DNA from: Actinoplanes sp. L3-i22
GTDB taxonomy: Bacteria > Actinomycetota > Actinomycetes > Mycobacteriales > Micromonosporaceae
Assembly (NCBI RefSeq): GCF_019704555.1
Contig: NZ_AP024745.1
Coordinates: forward strand, 1,670,001 to 1,734,000
DNA: 64,000 nucleotides
Direction of reading: 5' to 3'
The translations under genes were made by a program, and so were the position numbers. Below the pieces are notes generated by a model that was given only the letters and a program-made list of their open reading frames with translations, did not search any database and was not told the origin of the DNA. Below are positions 36,090 to 44,683 of this stretch, piece by piece (the first letter of the stretch is position 1; each line of letters opens with the position of its first letter).

Positions 36090-36630
36090 CCAGGACCGCC
36101 CACGAGGGTTCGAGCGCCTCGTACCGGTGCGGCACGTCCCCGGGGAACGTCACGTAGTCGCCCGGCCCGACCTCCACCGGCTCCTCGGTCGGCCCGGTCC
36201 GGATCCGTCCGGAGCCGACCACGATGTGCTCCACGCTGCCCGGGATGTGCGCCTCGGCCTCCCGGGCCTCGCCCGGTTCGAGCTCCATCAGATACAGATC
36301 CCGCCGTACGTGCGGTGAACCGGTCGCCAGCAGGGTCGCCACGAAGTCGGCCCGGTCCGCCCGCAGCCGGGTCGCGCCCTCGCCGGCCCGGATCACCCGG
36401 ACCCGGGTCGGCTCCGGCTCGACGAGCCGGCTGAACGGCACGCCCAGCGCCACCCCGAGCGCCCACAGCGTCTCGATGCTCGGGTTCCCGGCACCCGACT
36501 CCAGCTGCGACAACGTCGATTTGGCCAGCCCGGCGCGGCGGGCCAGCTCGGCCAGCGAGATGCCGGCGCGGTCCCGTTCGCGGCGCAGGGCGGCGGCGAT
36601 CACGGCGAGCGGCGGCGCCGGTTGATCCAT
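36073..36630 (-). CDS. XRE-family regulator with C-terminal cupin
   Basis: 185 residues. An N-terminal helix-turn-helix (~8-62: ISLAELARRAGLAKSTLSQLESG) is joined to a cupin (~105-180: IPGSVEHIVVGSGRI, GPGDYVTFPGDVPHRYEAL), a layout typical of small-molecule-sensing repressors. The ATG at 36630 has GGAG nine bases upstream. It is divergent from azlCD, and two near-identical palindromes lie in the shared gap, so it likely controls azlCD and itself. The ligand may be a branched-chain amino acid or relative; that is inference. Confidence 0.9.
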   Translation of the reverse strand: MDQPAPPLAVIAAALRRERDRAGISLAELARRAGLAKSTLSQLESGAGNPSIETLWALGVALGVPFSRLVEPEPTRVRVIRAGEGATRLRADRADFVATLLATGSPHVRRDLYLMELEPGEAREAEAHIPGSVEHIVVGSGRIRTGPTEEPVEVGPGDYVTFPGDVPHRYEALEPSWAVLVMEHR

Positions 36631-36655
36631 GGTCGTTCGCTCCATCGGTCGGTTT

Positions 36656-36698
36656 GTTCGGTTTGACGAACGCTTCGCCATCGTTCAGCATGACGAAC
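36656..36698. promoter_or_regulatory. Paired 16-bp operators between regulator and azlC
   Basis: GTTCGGTTTGACGAAC (36656-36671) and GTTCAGCATGACGAAC (36683-36698) share GTTC at one end and TGACGAAC at the other; each is an inverted repeat (GTTCG/CGAAC and GTTC/GAAC). Their centres are 27 bp apart, and the second ends one base before the azlC ATG. Best explained as binding sites for the XRE-cupin protein. Confidence 0.65.
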
Positions 36699-36699
36699 T

Positions 36700-37398
36700 A
36701 TGGGTACGGTATATCGAACGCCCCCGCCCGCGACGCGAACCCGCCCCCGCGACGTGGCCGCGCTGGCCGCCGCGACGCTGGCGACCGGCGCCTCGTTCGG
36801 GGCCATCGCCATCGCGTACGGACTGCCGCCCTGGGTCCCGTCCCTGATGTCGATCGTGGTCTTCGCCGGCGGCGCCCAGTTCCTCGCCGCCGGCCTGTTC
36901 GCCGCGGGCAACCCGTTCGCCGCGGTCCTGGCCGGTCTCCTGCTGAACGCCCGGCACCTCCCGTTCGGCCTGGCGGTCGCGGACACCCTGGGCCCGCGCC
37001 TGCGGGACCGCCTGATCGGCAGCCACCTGATGACCGACGAGGTGGTCGCGTTCACCCTGGCCGAGGAGACCCCGGCCGCCCGCCGCCGGGTCTACTGGCT
37101 GGTCGCGATCGCCCTGGTGATCTCCTGGAACGTGGGCACGGCGCTGGGCGTCCTGCTCGGCGGCGTGGTCGGCGACCCGAACACGTTCGGCCTGGACGCG
37201 GCGTTCCCGGCGGCCCTGATCGCCCTGATCCTGCCGTCGATGCGGGACCGCGACACCCGCCGCGTCGCGCTGGTCGGCGCCGCGGCCGCGGTGCTGCTGA
37301 CCCCGGTCCTCCCGGCCGGCCTCCCGGTCCTGGCCGCGCTGCTGGGCCTGGTCGTCCTGATCCGCCCGCGGGCCCGCGCCGAGGAGCCGTCATGTTGA
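36700..37398 (+). CDS. azlC: AzlC-family branched-chain amino-acid exporter, large subunit
   Basis: 232 residues, about six to seven membrane helices. Family motifs: GASFGAIAIAYGL, FAGGAQFLAAGLF, LLLNARHLPFGLAV and LMTDEVVAFTL. Forms an exporter with AzlD. The ATG lies directly against an operator palindrome, leaving no room for a Shine-Dalgarno, so translation may be leaderless. The last codons overlap azlD by seven bases. Confidence 0.94.
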   Translation: MGTVYRTPPPATRTRPRDVAALAAATLATGASFGAIAIAYGLPPWVPSLMSIVVFAGGAQFLAAGLFAAGNPFAAVLAGLLLNARHLPFGLAVADTLGPRLRDRLIGSHLMTDEVVAFTLAEETPAARRRVYWLVAIALVISWNVGTALGVLLGGVVGDPNTFGLDAAFPAALIALILPSMRDRDTRRVALVGAAAAVLLTPVLPAGLPVLAALLGLVVLIRPRARAEEPSC

Positions 37399-37700
37399 TC
37401 GCCGCGATCGTCGCCCTGGGCGTCGGCACCTACGCCATGCGCCTGACCGGTGTCCTGCTCCGCGACCGGCTGGAGCTCTCGCCGACCGTCCAGCGCCTGC
37501 TCCCGATGGCCGCCGCCGCGCTGCTGGCCGCCCTGGCCGGGACCGCCGCGCTGATGGCCGGCACCGCGTTCGCCGGCGTCGCCCGGCCCGCCGGGGTGGC
37601 CGTCGGTGTCCTCCTGGCCTGGCGCAAGGCCCCGTTCGTCGTGGTCGTGGTGGCCGCCGCGGCCACCGCCGCGCTGCTGCGGCTGGCCGGCGTGCCGTAA
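37392..37700 (+). CDS. azlD: AzlD-family branched-chain amino-acid exporter, small subunit
   Basis: 102 residues, three to four membrane helices; typical AzlD pattern GTYAMRLTGVLLRDRLELSPTV in the first half and AGVAVGVLLAWRKAPFVVVV near the end. Overlaps the azlC 3' end, giving coupled translation of the pair. Confidence 0.92.
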   Translation: MLIAAIVALGVGTYAMRLTGVLLRDRLELSPTVQRLLPMAAAALLAALAGTAALMAGTAFAGVARPAGVAVGVLLAWRKAPFVVVVVAAAATAALLRLAGVP

Positions 37701-37762
37701 TTCGCTTCCGCCCCGGCGCCGGCCGCCGTTAGTCTGGCCGGCTGCCCATCGGAAGGTTGTCC

Positions 37763-38935
37763 ATGACAACTGGCGAGATCCGCGTCCCCGACGTCTGGGA
37801 CCTCACGTGGCCGGACCTCGATCCGGCCGGCCGCCCCGGCTTCGACCCCGCCGCCGTCCCCGCCCTGGTCCGCGCGCTGCCACCGGCCGCCGAGATCCCG
37901 TCGCCCGGCACCGAGTGGCAGCTGGTCAGCATCTGGTACACCCGGATGACCGCGGCCCTGATGGACCGCCTGGGCAGGTGGGCGGCCGGCTGGCGCTGCT
38001 CCGGCATCGCGATGGAGGAGGAGGGCAACGGGCCCGTCCCGATCTGGCGGGGGATCGACCCGGTTCTGTCAGCCACCCCGGACGAGACCCTGGATCGCCT
38101 GGCCGCGGCCGTGGTCACCTGGCACGAGCTGCTGGTCGAGCTGGCCACCGACGCCCGGGGCCGGTTCGCCACGTCGGCGCCGGCGACGACCGACAGCACC
38201 GGTGAGCCGCCGGCCTGGCGGGTGGTCACCGGGCGCGGCCGGATCCTCAAGTACACCGGGGACCGGCTCTACCGTCAGGTGCCGCATCCAGGCGGGCTGA
38301 CCTGGGCAGACGTCGATCCGGCGAACCGGTCGTTCGACCCGGCGACGGTCCCCGCGACGGTGGCCGACCGGCTCGCCGAGTTCCCGCCGCCGCCGAAGGA
38401 GGCCGACTGGCGGCTGCGGGACCTGTGGCTGGAACGGATCAGCCGGGGGCTGGCCGACCGGTACGGCATCTGGGCGGTCGGCTGGCGCTGGTCGGTGGGG
38501 GAGGGCGACCTGGACGGCGGCCCGGTCGCCAACTGGTGCTGCTTCTCGCACTCGGTCACCACCGCCGAGGCGACCGCGGCCCTGATCGTCGCGTCCCTGG
38601 TCGAGTGGCACGACTGGCTGGTCGAGCTGGCCGGCCGCTTCGACCGGTTCCTCCCGTTGCCACCCGGCGACCTGGACGGCTGGGAGTACGCGGTCGCCCA
38701 CCTGGTCACCGCGGTCGGCGACCGCACCCAGTACGACTCGGCCTGGTACAGCTGCGTCGGCACGGTGCTCGACTGGTTCCTGGAAGCGGCCGGCATCGGC
38801 GATCCGGCCCGGCGGGAAGAGCTGCGCGAGCACGCGGTCGGCGGCCGCTTCGAGAGCTGGCGGGAGCCGCGCCGGGCGGTCGTGGAGTCGGTCGCCGCGG
38901 ACCTGTCCGCCCGGGTGGCCGATGAGCACGCCTGA
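37763..38935 (+). CDS. Hypothetical protein with tandem-duplicated domain
   Basis: 390 residues, soluble. Two homologous halves are visible: residues ~5-135 and ~170-305 both contain LTW-DVDP, FDPA-VP, W-L-W, RxxWAxGWRxS and xxWHxxLVELAxRF, while the remainder is unique. The ATG has GGAAGG six bases upstream. Its stop overlaps the start of the Fic gene by 14 bases, so the two are coupled. No family recognised; with the Fic partner it may be an inhibitor, a target or simply a neighbour. Confidence 0.75.
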   Translation: MTTGEIRVPDVWDLTWPDLDPAGRPGFDPAAVPALVRALPPAAEIPSPGTEWQLVSIWYTRMTAALMDRLGRWAAGWRCSGIAMEEEGNGPVPIWRGIDPVLSATPDETLDRLAAAVVTWHELLVELATDARGRFATSAPATTDSTGEPPAWRVVTGRGRILKYTGDRLYRQVPHPGGLTWADVDPANRSFDPATVPATVADRLAEFPPPPKEADWRLRDLWLERISRGLADRYGIWAVGWRWSVGEGDLDGGPVANWCCFSHSVTTAEATAALIVASLVEWHDWLVELAGRFDRFLPLPPGDLDGWEYAVAHLVTAVGDRTQYDSAWYSCVGTVLDWFLEAAGIGDPARREELREHAVGGRFESWREPRRAVVESVAADLSARVADEHA

Positions 38936-39869
38936 CCACCTGGCCGTCTGGCTGCGGGTCCGCGAGCGCGTGCCCTGGCGCGACGTCGTCCCGCGCCCGG
39001 CGACTCCGGTGCGGGCCGTCCGCGACGGCTTCCTGGCCTTCGCCGAGTCGACCGCGGCGCGCGGCCCGGCCCGGTTGACCCGCCTGCTGGCCGCGCACCG
39101 CGAGGTGCTGGCGGCCGCCGCGACCGGCGCGGAGCTCACCGCGGGGCGGTTGTCCGGCTGGAACGGGATCCTCCGGGGCATCCCGGCGCCCGGGTTCCGC
39201 CCGGCGGCGGCCTACGCCAAGGGCGGCCGGGAACGCTACGGTCTGGAGCCCGGCACCGAGGACCGCTTCGCGGCCTGTCTCGCCGAGGCCGCCGACCGGG
39301 AGATCCCGGTGACGGCGCGGGCGGCCCGCGCCTACCTGGACGTCAACTTCTTCCATCCGTACGACGACGGCAACGCCCGCCTGGCCGCGCTGACCCTGCG
39401 GTTCGTGCTGCTGCGCGGGGAGGTCGAGCTCGACGAGGTCGCGCCGATCGTCACCACGATCCGGCGCGCCGACGACGAGCACGGCGCCGCGGACCTGGCC
39501 CGCCTGGTGCACGGGATGGCCGCGGCCACCCGGCGCCGGTGGGACCGGTCAGATCTTCGCGCCGAGGTCGACCTTCGGCTTCGGGACCCGCATCCGGCGG
39601 AAGGTCAGCGCGCGCATCACGCCGTACAGGTAGAGCCCGCCCATCCGCTGGTCCGAGCTCGGGAAGCGGGTCTTCACGGTCTTCTTGATCCGCTGGGTGA
39701 TGAAGATGCTGTCGACGATCACGGCGAGGGCGAGCAGCGCCCACAGCAGGTTGCTGGCCAACCGGACCGCATCGCTCCGCACCAGCGAGCCGACCATCAC
39801 GATCACCGCGCCGGCGATGAAGAACGAGCCGACCGTGCGCCGCGAGTCGACGATGTCGCGGACCAGTGA
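38922..39869 (+). CDS. Fic-domain protein
   Basis: 315 residues as an open frame. The Fic motif HPYDDGNAR at 145-153 corresponds to HPFxxGNGR, with Ala for the second Gly of the anion loop; the catalytic His is present. The recognisable domain ends near residue ~208. The remaining ~105 residues are encoded antisense to the DUF3043 gene and have an unusual composition (His, Gln, Asp-rich), so they may be a consequence of a lost stop or a frameshift. AMPylation or another Fic reaction is possible; no inhibitory (S/T)xxxE(G/N) helix was identified. Confidence 0.72.
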   Translation: MSTPDHLAVWLRVRERVPWRDVVPRPATPVRAVRDGFLAFAESTAARGPARLTRLLAAHREVLAAAATGAELTAGRLSGWNGILRGIPAPGFRPAAAYAKGGRERYGLEPGTEDRFAACLAEAADREIPVTARAARAYLDVNFFHPYDDGNARLAALTLRFVLLRGEVELDEVAPIVTTIRRADDEHGAADLARLVHGMAAATRRRWDRSDLRAEVDLRLRDPHPAEGQRAHHAVQVEPAHPLVRAREAGLHGLLDPLGDEDAVDDHGEGEQRPQQVAGQPDRIAPHQRADHHDHRAGDEERADRAPRVDDVADQ

Positions 39870-40169
39870 GCGCTCCGGGCCGCGGTCGCGGGCCAGCAGG
39901 TACCGCTCGTCGCCGTTGCGCATGCCCGCGGAGGCCTCGGCGCGCTCGGTCCGCTGCCGCTCGCGCATCTGCTTCATGGCTTCTTTGCGGTCGGCCGGCG
40001 CCGCCTCGACCCGGCGGCCCTGCGGGGCGCGCTTCGGCGTGACCACGCCGAGCTCTTTCTTGCTGGGCGTGTAGTTCTTGCGGCGGTTGTCGGCCGACGC
40101 CTCGTCAGTTACCGAGGCGGTGGCGTCTTCGACGAGGTCGGCAGCCTTACGGCGAAACAGCGGGGACAC
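39549..40169 (-). CDS. DUF3043 domain membrane protein
   Basis: 206 residues. A basic cytoplasmic N-terminus with the family's TPSKKELGVVTPKRAPQGRR and a MRERQRTERAEA helix, then two transmembrane helices (~120-165: VGSFFIAGAVIVMVGSLV and LASNLLWALLALAVIVDSIF) and a short tail. Conserved in actinobacteria, function unknown. The GTG at 40169 lies just past the murA terminator; a longer start at 40205 would begin inside that hairpin. About half of it is overlapped by the open frame of the Fic gene. Confidence 0.88.
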   Translation of the reverse strand: MSPLFRRKAADLVEDATASVTDEASADNRRKNYTPSKKELGVVTPKRAPQGRRVEAAPADRKEAMKQMRERQRTERAEASAGMRNGDERYLLARDRGPERSLVRDIVDSRRTVGSFFIAGAVIVMVGSLVRSDAVRLASNLLWALLALAVIVDSIFITQRIKKTVKTRFPSSDQRMGGLYLYGVMRALTFRRMRVPKPKVDLGAKI

Positions 40170-40185
40170 GTCACGAGCGTAGCCA

Positions 40186-40216
40186 AACGGCGCGGTGTGA
40201 GACACACCGCGCCGTT
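40186..40216 (-). terminator. Terminator after murA
   Basis: AACGGCGCGGTGTG (40186-40199) and CACACCGCGCCGTT (40203-40216) form a perfect 14-bp stem with a 3-base loop. It lies 20 bases after the murA stop, and the minus strand continues TTTGG. Confidence 0.75.
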
Positions 40217-40236
40217 GATCGAGACGAAATCGCAGC

Positions 40237-41592
40237 TCAGGGACGCTCGACGTGCGCGCCCAGGGCGGCCAGCTTCTGCTCGAAGTCCTCGTAGCCCCGC
40301 TTGATCAGGTTCACGCCGTAGACCCGCGAGGTGCCCTCGGCGGCCAGCGCCGCGATCAGGTGCGCGAAGCCGGCCCGCAGGTCCGGGATGACCAGGTCGG
40401 CCGCGTGCAGCTTGGACGGGCCGGCGATCACCGCGGAGTGCATGAAGTTGCGGCGGCCGAAGCGGCACGGGGTGCCGCCGAGGCAGTCCCGGTACACCTG
40501 GATCGTCGCGCCCATCGAGTTGAGCGCCTCGGTGTAGCCGAGCCGCTGCTCGTACACCGTCTCGTGCACGATCGAGATGCCGCGGGCCTGGGTCAGGGCG
40601 ACCACCAGGGGCTGCTGCCAGTCGGTCATGAAACCGGGGTGCACGTCCGTCTCCAGGGCGACGGCCTTGAGCTCGGTGCCCGGGTGCCAGAACTTGATGC
40701 CACCCTCGGCGCCGGCCACGCCCGGCCGGGCCACCCGGTCGTCGGTGATCTTCAGCTCGCCACCGATGTTCCGGTAGACGTTCAGGAACGTCATCATGTC
40801 GGCCTGCCGGGCGCCGATCACCTCGATCTCGCCACGGGTGGCGAGCGCGGCGGCGGCCCAGCTGGCGGCCTCGATCCGGTCCGGGATCGGCTTGTGCTCG
40901 TAGCCGTAGAGCTTCGGCACGCCCTGGATCTCGATCATCCGGTCGGTGTGCACCGTGATGATCGCGCCCATCTTCTGCAGGATGCAGATCAGGTCGATGA
41001 TCTCCGGCTCGATCGCGGCGTTGCGCAGCTCGGTGACGCCCTCCGCGCGGACCGCGGTGAGCAGCACCTGCTCGGTCGCGCCGACGCTCGGGTACGGCAG
41101 CTCCAGCTTGGCGCCGTGCAGCCCGTTCGGGGCGCTCAGGTGCATGCCCTCGGGCGTCTTGTCGACGACCGCGCCGAACTCGCGCAGCGCCCGGATGTGG
41201 AAGTCGATCGGACGCGGGCCGATGTGGCAGCCGCCCAGGTCCGGGATGAACGCGTGCCCGAGCCGGTGCAGCAGCGGGCCGCAGAGCAGGATCGGGATCC
41301 GGCTCGAGCCGGCGTGCACGTTGATCTCGTCGGTGCTGGCGCTCTCCACGTTCGTGGGGTCCATCACCAGCTCGCCGTCCTCGGCGCCGTCACTCACCTT
41401 GACGCCGTGCAGGCCGAGCAGGCCGCGGACGACCTCGACGTCGCGGATCCGCGGCACGTCGTAGAGGCGGCTCGGCGTCTCGCCCAGCAGGGCGGCGACC
41501 ATTGCCTTGGAGACCAGGTTCTTGGCGCCACGGACCCGGATCTGTCCCTGCAGCGGCGTACCGCCGTGCACGATCAGGACATCGTCGGTCAA
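40237..41592 (-). CDS. murA: UDP-N-acetylglucosamine 1-carboxyvinyltransferase
   Basis: 451 residues. First committed step of peptidoglycan synthesis: adds enolpyruvate to UDP-GlcNAc. GAKNLVSKAM (K24, N25) is the substrate-binding start and GGCHIGPRP carries the catalytic Cys122, the residue alkylated by fosfomycin; many actinobacteria such as M. tuberculosis have Asp here. The start is TTG with GGAGG eight bases upstream. A TATGCT-like -10 lies ~90 bases upstream on this strand. Could be the only MurA or a second paralogue. Confidence 0.95.
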   Translation of the reverse strand: MTDDVLIVHGGTPLQGQIRVRGAKNLVSKAMVAALLGETPSRLYDVPRIRDVEVVRGLLGLHGVKVSDGAEDGELVMDPTNVESASTDEINVHAGSSRIPILLCGPLLHRLGHAFIPDLGGCHIGPRPIDFHIRALREFGAVVDKTPEGMHLSAPNGLHGAKLELPYPSVGATEQVLLTAVRAEGVTELRNAAIEPEIIDLICILQKMGAIITVHTDRMIEIQGVPKLYGYEHKPIPDRIEAASWAAAALATRGEIEVIGARQADMMTFLNVYRNIGGELKITDDRVARPGVAGAEGGIKFWHPGTELKAVALETDVHPGFMTDWQQPLVVALTQARGISIVHETVYEQRLGYTEALNSMGATIQVYRDCLGGTPCRFGRRNFMHSAVIAGPSKLHAADLVIPDLRAGFAHLIAALAAEGTSRVYGVNLIKRGYEDFEQKLAALGAHVERP

Positions 41593-41680
41593 CGTAACCT
41601 CCAGCCGGTGGGCGTGTGTGCACGCCCGGTGATCGAGGGGGCATTACTCGGGTGGGGGTACCCGATCCTGCAACCGGGGA

Positions 41681-41686
41681 AGCATA
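41681..41686 (-). promoter_or_regulatory. Possible -10 element for murA
   Basis: Minus-strand TATGCT in the 188-base gap between nadA and murA. No strong -35 hexamer at 17 bases; the leader to the TTG start would be ~85 nt. The rest of the gap holds a short TCACC/GGTGA hairpin near 41750. Confidence 0.3.
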
Positions 41687-41780
41687 GCGCTGAGTGACAA
41701 GTACGCCAGTCGAAGCGCGGCGCGGAACGAAAGTAGCCGGGTAATCACCCTCCGAGGTGAAATCTCCCGACTACTGAGCG

Positions 41781-42959
41781 TTACGGCAACGCGAGCATCT
41801 GATCGAGCGCGACCCGGGCCTCGCGGGCGGTTTTCTCGTCCACCGTGATCACGTTCGGCACTCGGCCGGCGACCAGTTCCTCCAGCGTCCAGACCAGGTG
41901 GGGGAGGTCGATCCGGTTCATCGTCGAGCAGTAGCAGACCGTCCGGTCGAGGAACATGATCTGCTTGTCCGGGTGGGCCAGGGCCATCCGGCGCACCAGG
42001 TTCAGCTCGGTGCCGACGGCCCAGGCCGAGCCGGCCGGCGCGGCGTCGAGCGCCTTGATGATGTACTCGGTCGAGCCCACGTAGTCGGCGGCCCGGACCA
42101 CGTCGTGCTTGCACTCCGGGTGGACCAGCACGTTCACGCCCGGGACCCGCTCGCGCACGTCGCGCACGCTGTCGATGGTGAACCGGCCGTGCACCGAGCA
42201 GTGCCCGCGCCACAGGATCATCTTGGCGCCGCGCAGCTGCTCGTCGGTCAGGCCACCGTGCGGCTTGTGCGGGTCGTAGAGGACGCAGTCGTCCAGGTCG
42301 AAGCCCATCTCCAGCACCGCGGTGTTGCGGCCCAGGTGCTGGTCGGGCAGGAAGAAGACCTTGGAGCCCTGCTCGAACGACCAGTCCAGCGCGCGCTTGG
42401 CGTTCGACGAGGTGCAGACCACGCCGTCGTTGCGGCCGACGAAGCCCTTGATGTCGGCCGACGAGTTCATGTAGGTCACCGGGACGATGTCGCCCGCGAT
42501 GCCCAGGTCCTGGAAGTGCTCCCAGGCGGTCTCCACCTGGCCGAGCACCGCCATGTCGGCCATCGAGCAGCCGGCCGCCAGGTCGGGCAGGAGCACCCGC
42601 TGCTCGGGCTTGGTCAGGATGTCCGCGCTCTCGGCCATGAAGTGCACGCCGCAGAAGACGATGAACTCCGCGTCCGGCCGGGCCGCCGCCTGCTGGGCCA
42701 GCCTGAACGAGTCGCCGGTGACATCGGCGAACTGGATCACCTCGTCGCGCTGGTAGTGGTGCCCGAGCACGAACACCCGGTCGCCGAGCGCGGCCTTCGC
42801 CGCCGTCGCGCGGGCGACCAGGTCGGGGTCGCTGGGGGCGGGCAGATCACCGGGGCAGTCGACGCCCCGCTCGCTCGCCGGGTCGGTGCCTTTGCCGAGA
42901 AGCAGCAGCGCGACAGGGGTGTTTCCAGGTTCGGTCCAGGTCGCCGTCACGAGATTCAT
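41781..42959 (-). CDS. nadA: Quinolinate synthase
   Basis: 392 residues. 4Fe-4S enzyme that condenses iminoaspartate with dihydroxyacetone phosphate in NAD synthesis. Cluster cysteines lie in FCGVHFMAESA (C103), HPECKHDVV and CYCSTMN; LGHHYQRDEVIQFAD and YMNSSADIKG are typical active-site stretches. nadB and nadC are not adjacent, which is unusual for actinobacteria. Start ATG with no strong Shine-Dalgarno. Divergent from glycerate kinase with a 48-base gap. Confidence 0.96.
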   Translation of the reverse strand: MNLVTATWTEPGNTPVALLLLGKGTDPASERGVDCPGDLPAPSDPDLVARATAAKAALGDRVFVLGHHYQRDEVIQFADVTGDSFRLAQQAAARPDAEFIVFCGVHFMAESADILTKPEQRVLLPDLAAGCSMADMAVLGQVETAWEHFQDLGIAGDIVPVTYMNSSADIKGFVGRNDGVVCTSSNAKRALDWSFEQGSKVFFLPDQHLGRNTAVLEMGFDLDDCVLYDPHKPHGGLTDEQLRGAKMILWRGHCSVHGRFTIDSVRDVRERVPGVNVLVHPECKHDVVRAADYVGSTEYIIKALDAAPAGSAWAVGTELNLVRRMALAHPDKQIMFLDRTVCYCSTMNRIDLPHLVWTLEELVAGRVPNVITVDEKTAREARVALDQMLALP

Positions 42960-43007
42960 CGTTGCACAGGGGCGGATAAGGCGGCTGTGGGCTGCCACAC
43001 TCCTGGG

Positions 43008-44114
43008 GTGCGCGTACTGATCTGTCCGGACAAGTTCGCCGGCACCCTTTCCGCCCCCGAAGTCGCCCAGGCCGTCGCCGACGGGTGGTCCGTCCCCTCC
43101 GACGAGCTGGTGCTGCGCCCGATCGCCGACGGCGGCCCGGGCTTCGTCGAGGTCCTCGCGACCGCGCTGCCCGGCCGCCGGATCCCGGTCACCACCGTCG
43201 ATCCACTGGGGCGGCCGGCCCGCGGCGAGATCCTGCACGCCGGCGGGATCGCCTATGTCGAGAGCGCCCAGGCCTGCGGCCTGCACCTGCTGACGACCGA
43301 AGAACGAAACCCCAACACCACCACGTCGTACGGCCTGGGCCTGCTGCTCGCCGCGGCGGTCGAGACCGGCGCCACCCAGGTGGTCGTCGGGCTGGGCGGC
43401 TCGGCGGTCAACGACGCCGGCGCCGGCATGCTCGCCGCGCTCGGCGCCGCCCCGATCGACGCCGCGGGGTACGCGCTGCCCTACGGCGGCGCCCCGCTGA
43501 TCGCCGCCGCGGCGCTCGGTGGCGTCCCGCAGCTGCGCCAGGTCGCCCTGGTCGCGGCGACCGACGTGGACAATCCGCTGACCGGCCTGCACGGCGCCAG
43601 TAACGTCTTCGGCCCGCAGAAGGGCGCGACCCGGGAGGACGTGCTGCGGCTCGACGCTGCCCTGGAGCACTTCTCCGCCGTACTGGAGAAGGCATTTGAT
43701 CTTGAAGGTCTGGCCGCTCGGCCCGGAGCCGGCGCGGCCGGTGGGCTCGGCGCCGCGCTGATCGCCCTCGGCGCCCGGGTCACCTCCGGGATCGGCCTGG
43801 TCAGCAACCTGATCGGGCTGGACCGGGAGCTGGACGCGGCGGACCTGGTGATCACCGGCGAGGGCAGCTTCGACCACCAGTCGCTGCGCGGCAAGGTGGT
43901 GGCCGGGATCGCGGCCGGCGCGCGCGACCGCGGCCTGCCGTGCGTGGTGCTGGCCGGGCGCAACGAGACCGGGCACCGGGAGGCCTCGGCGGCCGGCGTG
44001 ACCGAGACGCACACCCTGGTCGAACATTTCGGTTCCACCGAGCAGGCGATGACCGAACCGGCTCGCGGCCTGCGGGAACTGGCCGAACGTCTGTCCCGGC
44101 AATGGAGTAGGTGA
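43008..44114 (+). CDS. glxK: Glycerate 2-kinase (GarK/GlxK family)
   Basis: 368 residues. Phosphorylates glycerate. Family motifs: ICPDKFAGTLSAPEVAQAVADGW at the start (shortened here), PIADGGPGF with a Pro where most members have Glu or Gly, VGLGGSAVNDAGAGML and AGAAGGLGAALIALGA, and TGEGSFDHQSLRGK. The GTG follows TCCTGGG. Followed by erpA on the same strand ~90 bases later. Confidence 0.93.
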   Translation: MRVLICPDKFAGTLSAPEVAQAVADGWSVPSDELVLRPIADGGPGFVEVLATALPGRRIPVTTVDPLGRPARGEILHAGGIAYVESAQACGLHLLTTEERNPNTTTSYGLGLLLAAAVETGATQVVVGLGGSAVNDAGAGMLAALGAAPIDAAGYALPYGGAPLIAAAALGGVPQLRQVALVAATDVDNPLTGLHGASNVFGPQKGATREDVLRLDAALEHFSAVLEKAFDLEGLAARPGAGAAGGLGAALIALGARVTSGIGLVSNLIGLDRELDAADLVITGEGSFDHQSLRGKVVAGIAAGARDRGLPCVVLAGRNETGHREASAAGVTETHTLVEHFGSTEQAMTEPARGLRELAERLSRQWSR

Positions 44115-44204
44115 TCTGCAACCCGCCGAGATTGGGAATCTCTCGGAATGGGGTTAGCGTTGCCTGGTACGGCACATGACCGCACCTGGCAGGGAGATAC
44201 CTAC

Positions 44205-44573
44205 GTGACCACTGAAGCGCACACCGAGTCGACCGAGGCGACTGCCCCGACCGGCATCAACCTCACCGACGTCGCCGCGGTGAAGGTCAAGGCCCTGATC
44301 GAGCAGGAAGGGCGCGACGACCTGCGCCTGCGTATCGCCGTACAGCCCGGTGGCTGCTCCGGCCTGCGCTACCAGCTCTTCTTCGACGAGCGTTCGCTCG
44401 ACGGCGACGTCGTGAGCGACTTCGACGGCGTCGAGGTCGTGGTGGACCGGATGTCCTCGCCCTACCTGGCCGGCGCCACCATCGACTTCGCCGACCGGAT
44501 CGACGCGCAGGGCTTCACGATCGACAACCCGAACGCGCAGAACTCCTGCGCCTGTGGTGACTCGTTCCACTGA
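44205..44573 (+). CDS. erpA: Iron-sulfur cluster insertion protein (A-type carrier)
   Basis: 122 residues. A-type carrier with the three cluster-binding cysteines C51 (GGCSG), C115 and C117 (CAC). The N-terminal ~18 residues are Thr/Glu-rich and variable. GTG start with AGGGAGA upstream. Delivers Fe-S clusters to targets such as LipA and NadA, both in this window (family knowledge). Confidence 0.95.
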   Translation: MTTEAHTESTEATAPTGINLTDVAAVKVKALIEQEGRDDLRLRIAVQPGGCSGLRYQLFFDERSLDGDVVSDFDGVEVVVDRMSSPYLAGATIDFADRIDAQGFTIDNPNAQNSCACGDSFH

Positions 44574-44590
44574 GTCAGCGATTTCCGGAT

Positions 44591-44616
44591 AGGCCGTCCC
44601 GTTCACGGGGCGGCCT
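44591..44616 (+). terminator. Terminator after erpA
   Basis: AGGCCGTCCCG (44591-44601) pairs with CGGGGCGGCCT (44606-44616) except for one mismatch, loop TTCA, then GTTCC. Confidence 0.7.
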
Positions 44617-44683
44617 GTTCCATGTAACCGCCCGGTAGGCTCTAGCCGTAACGACCCCTGATCCCCGACACCTGAGGGCCGCC

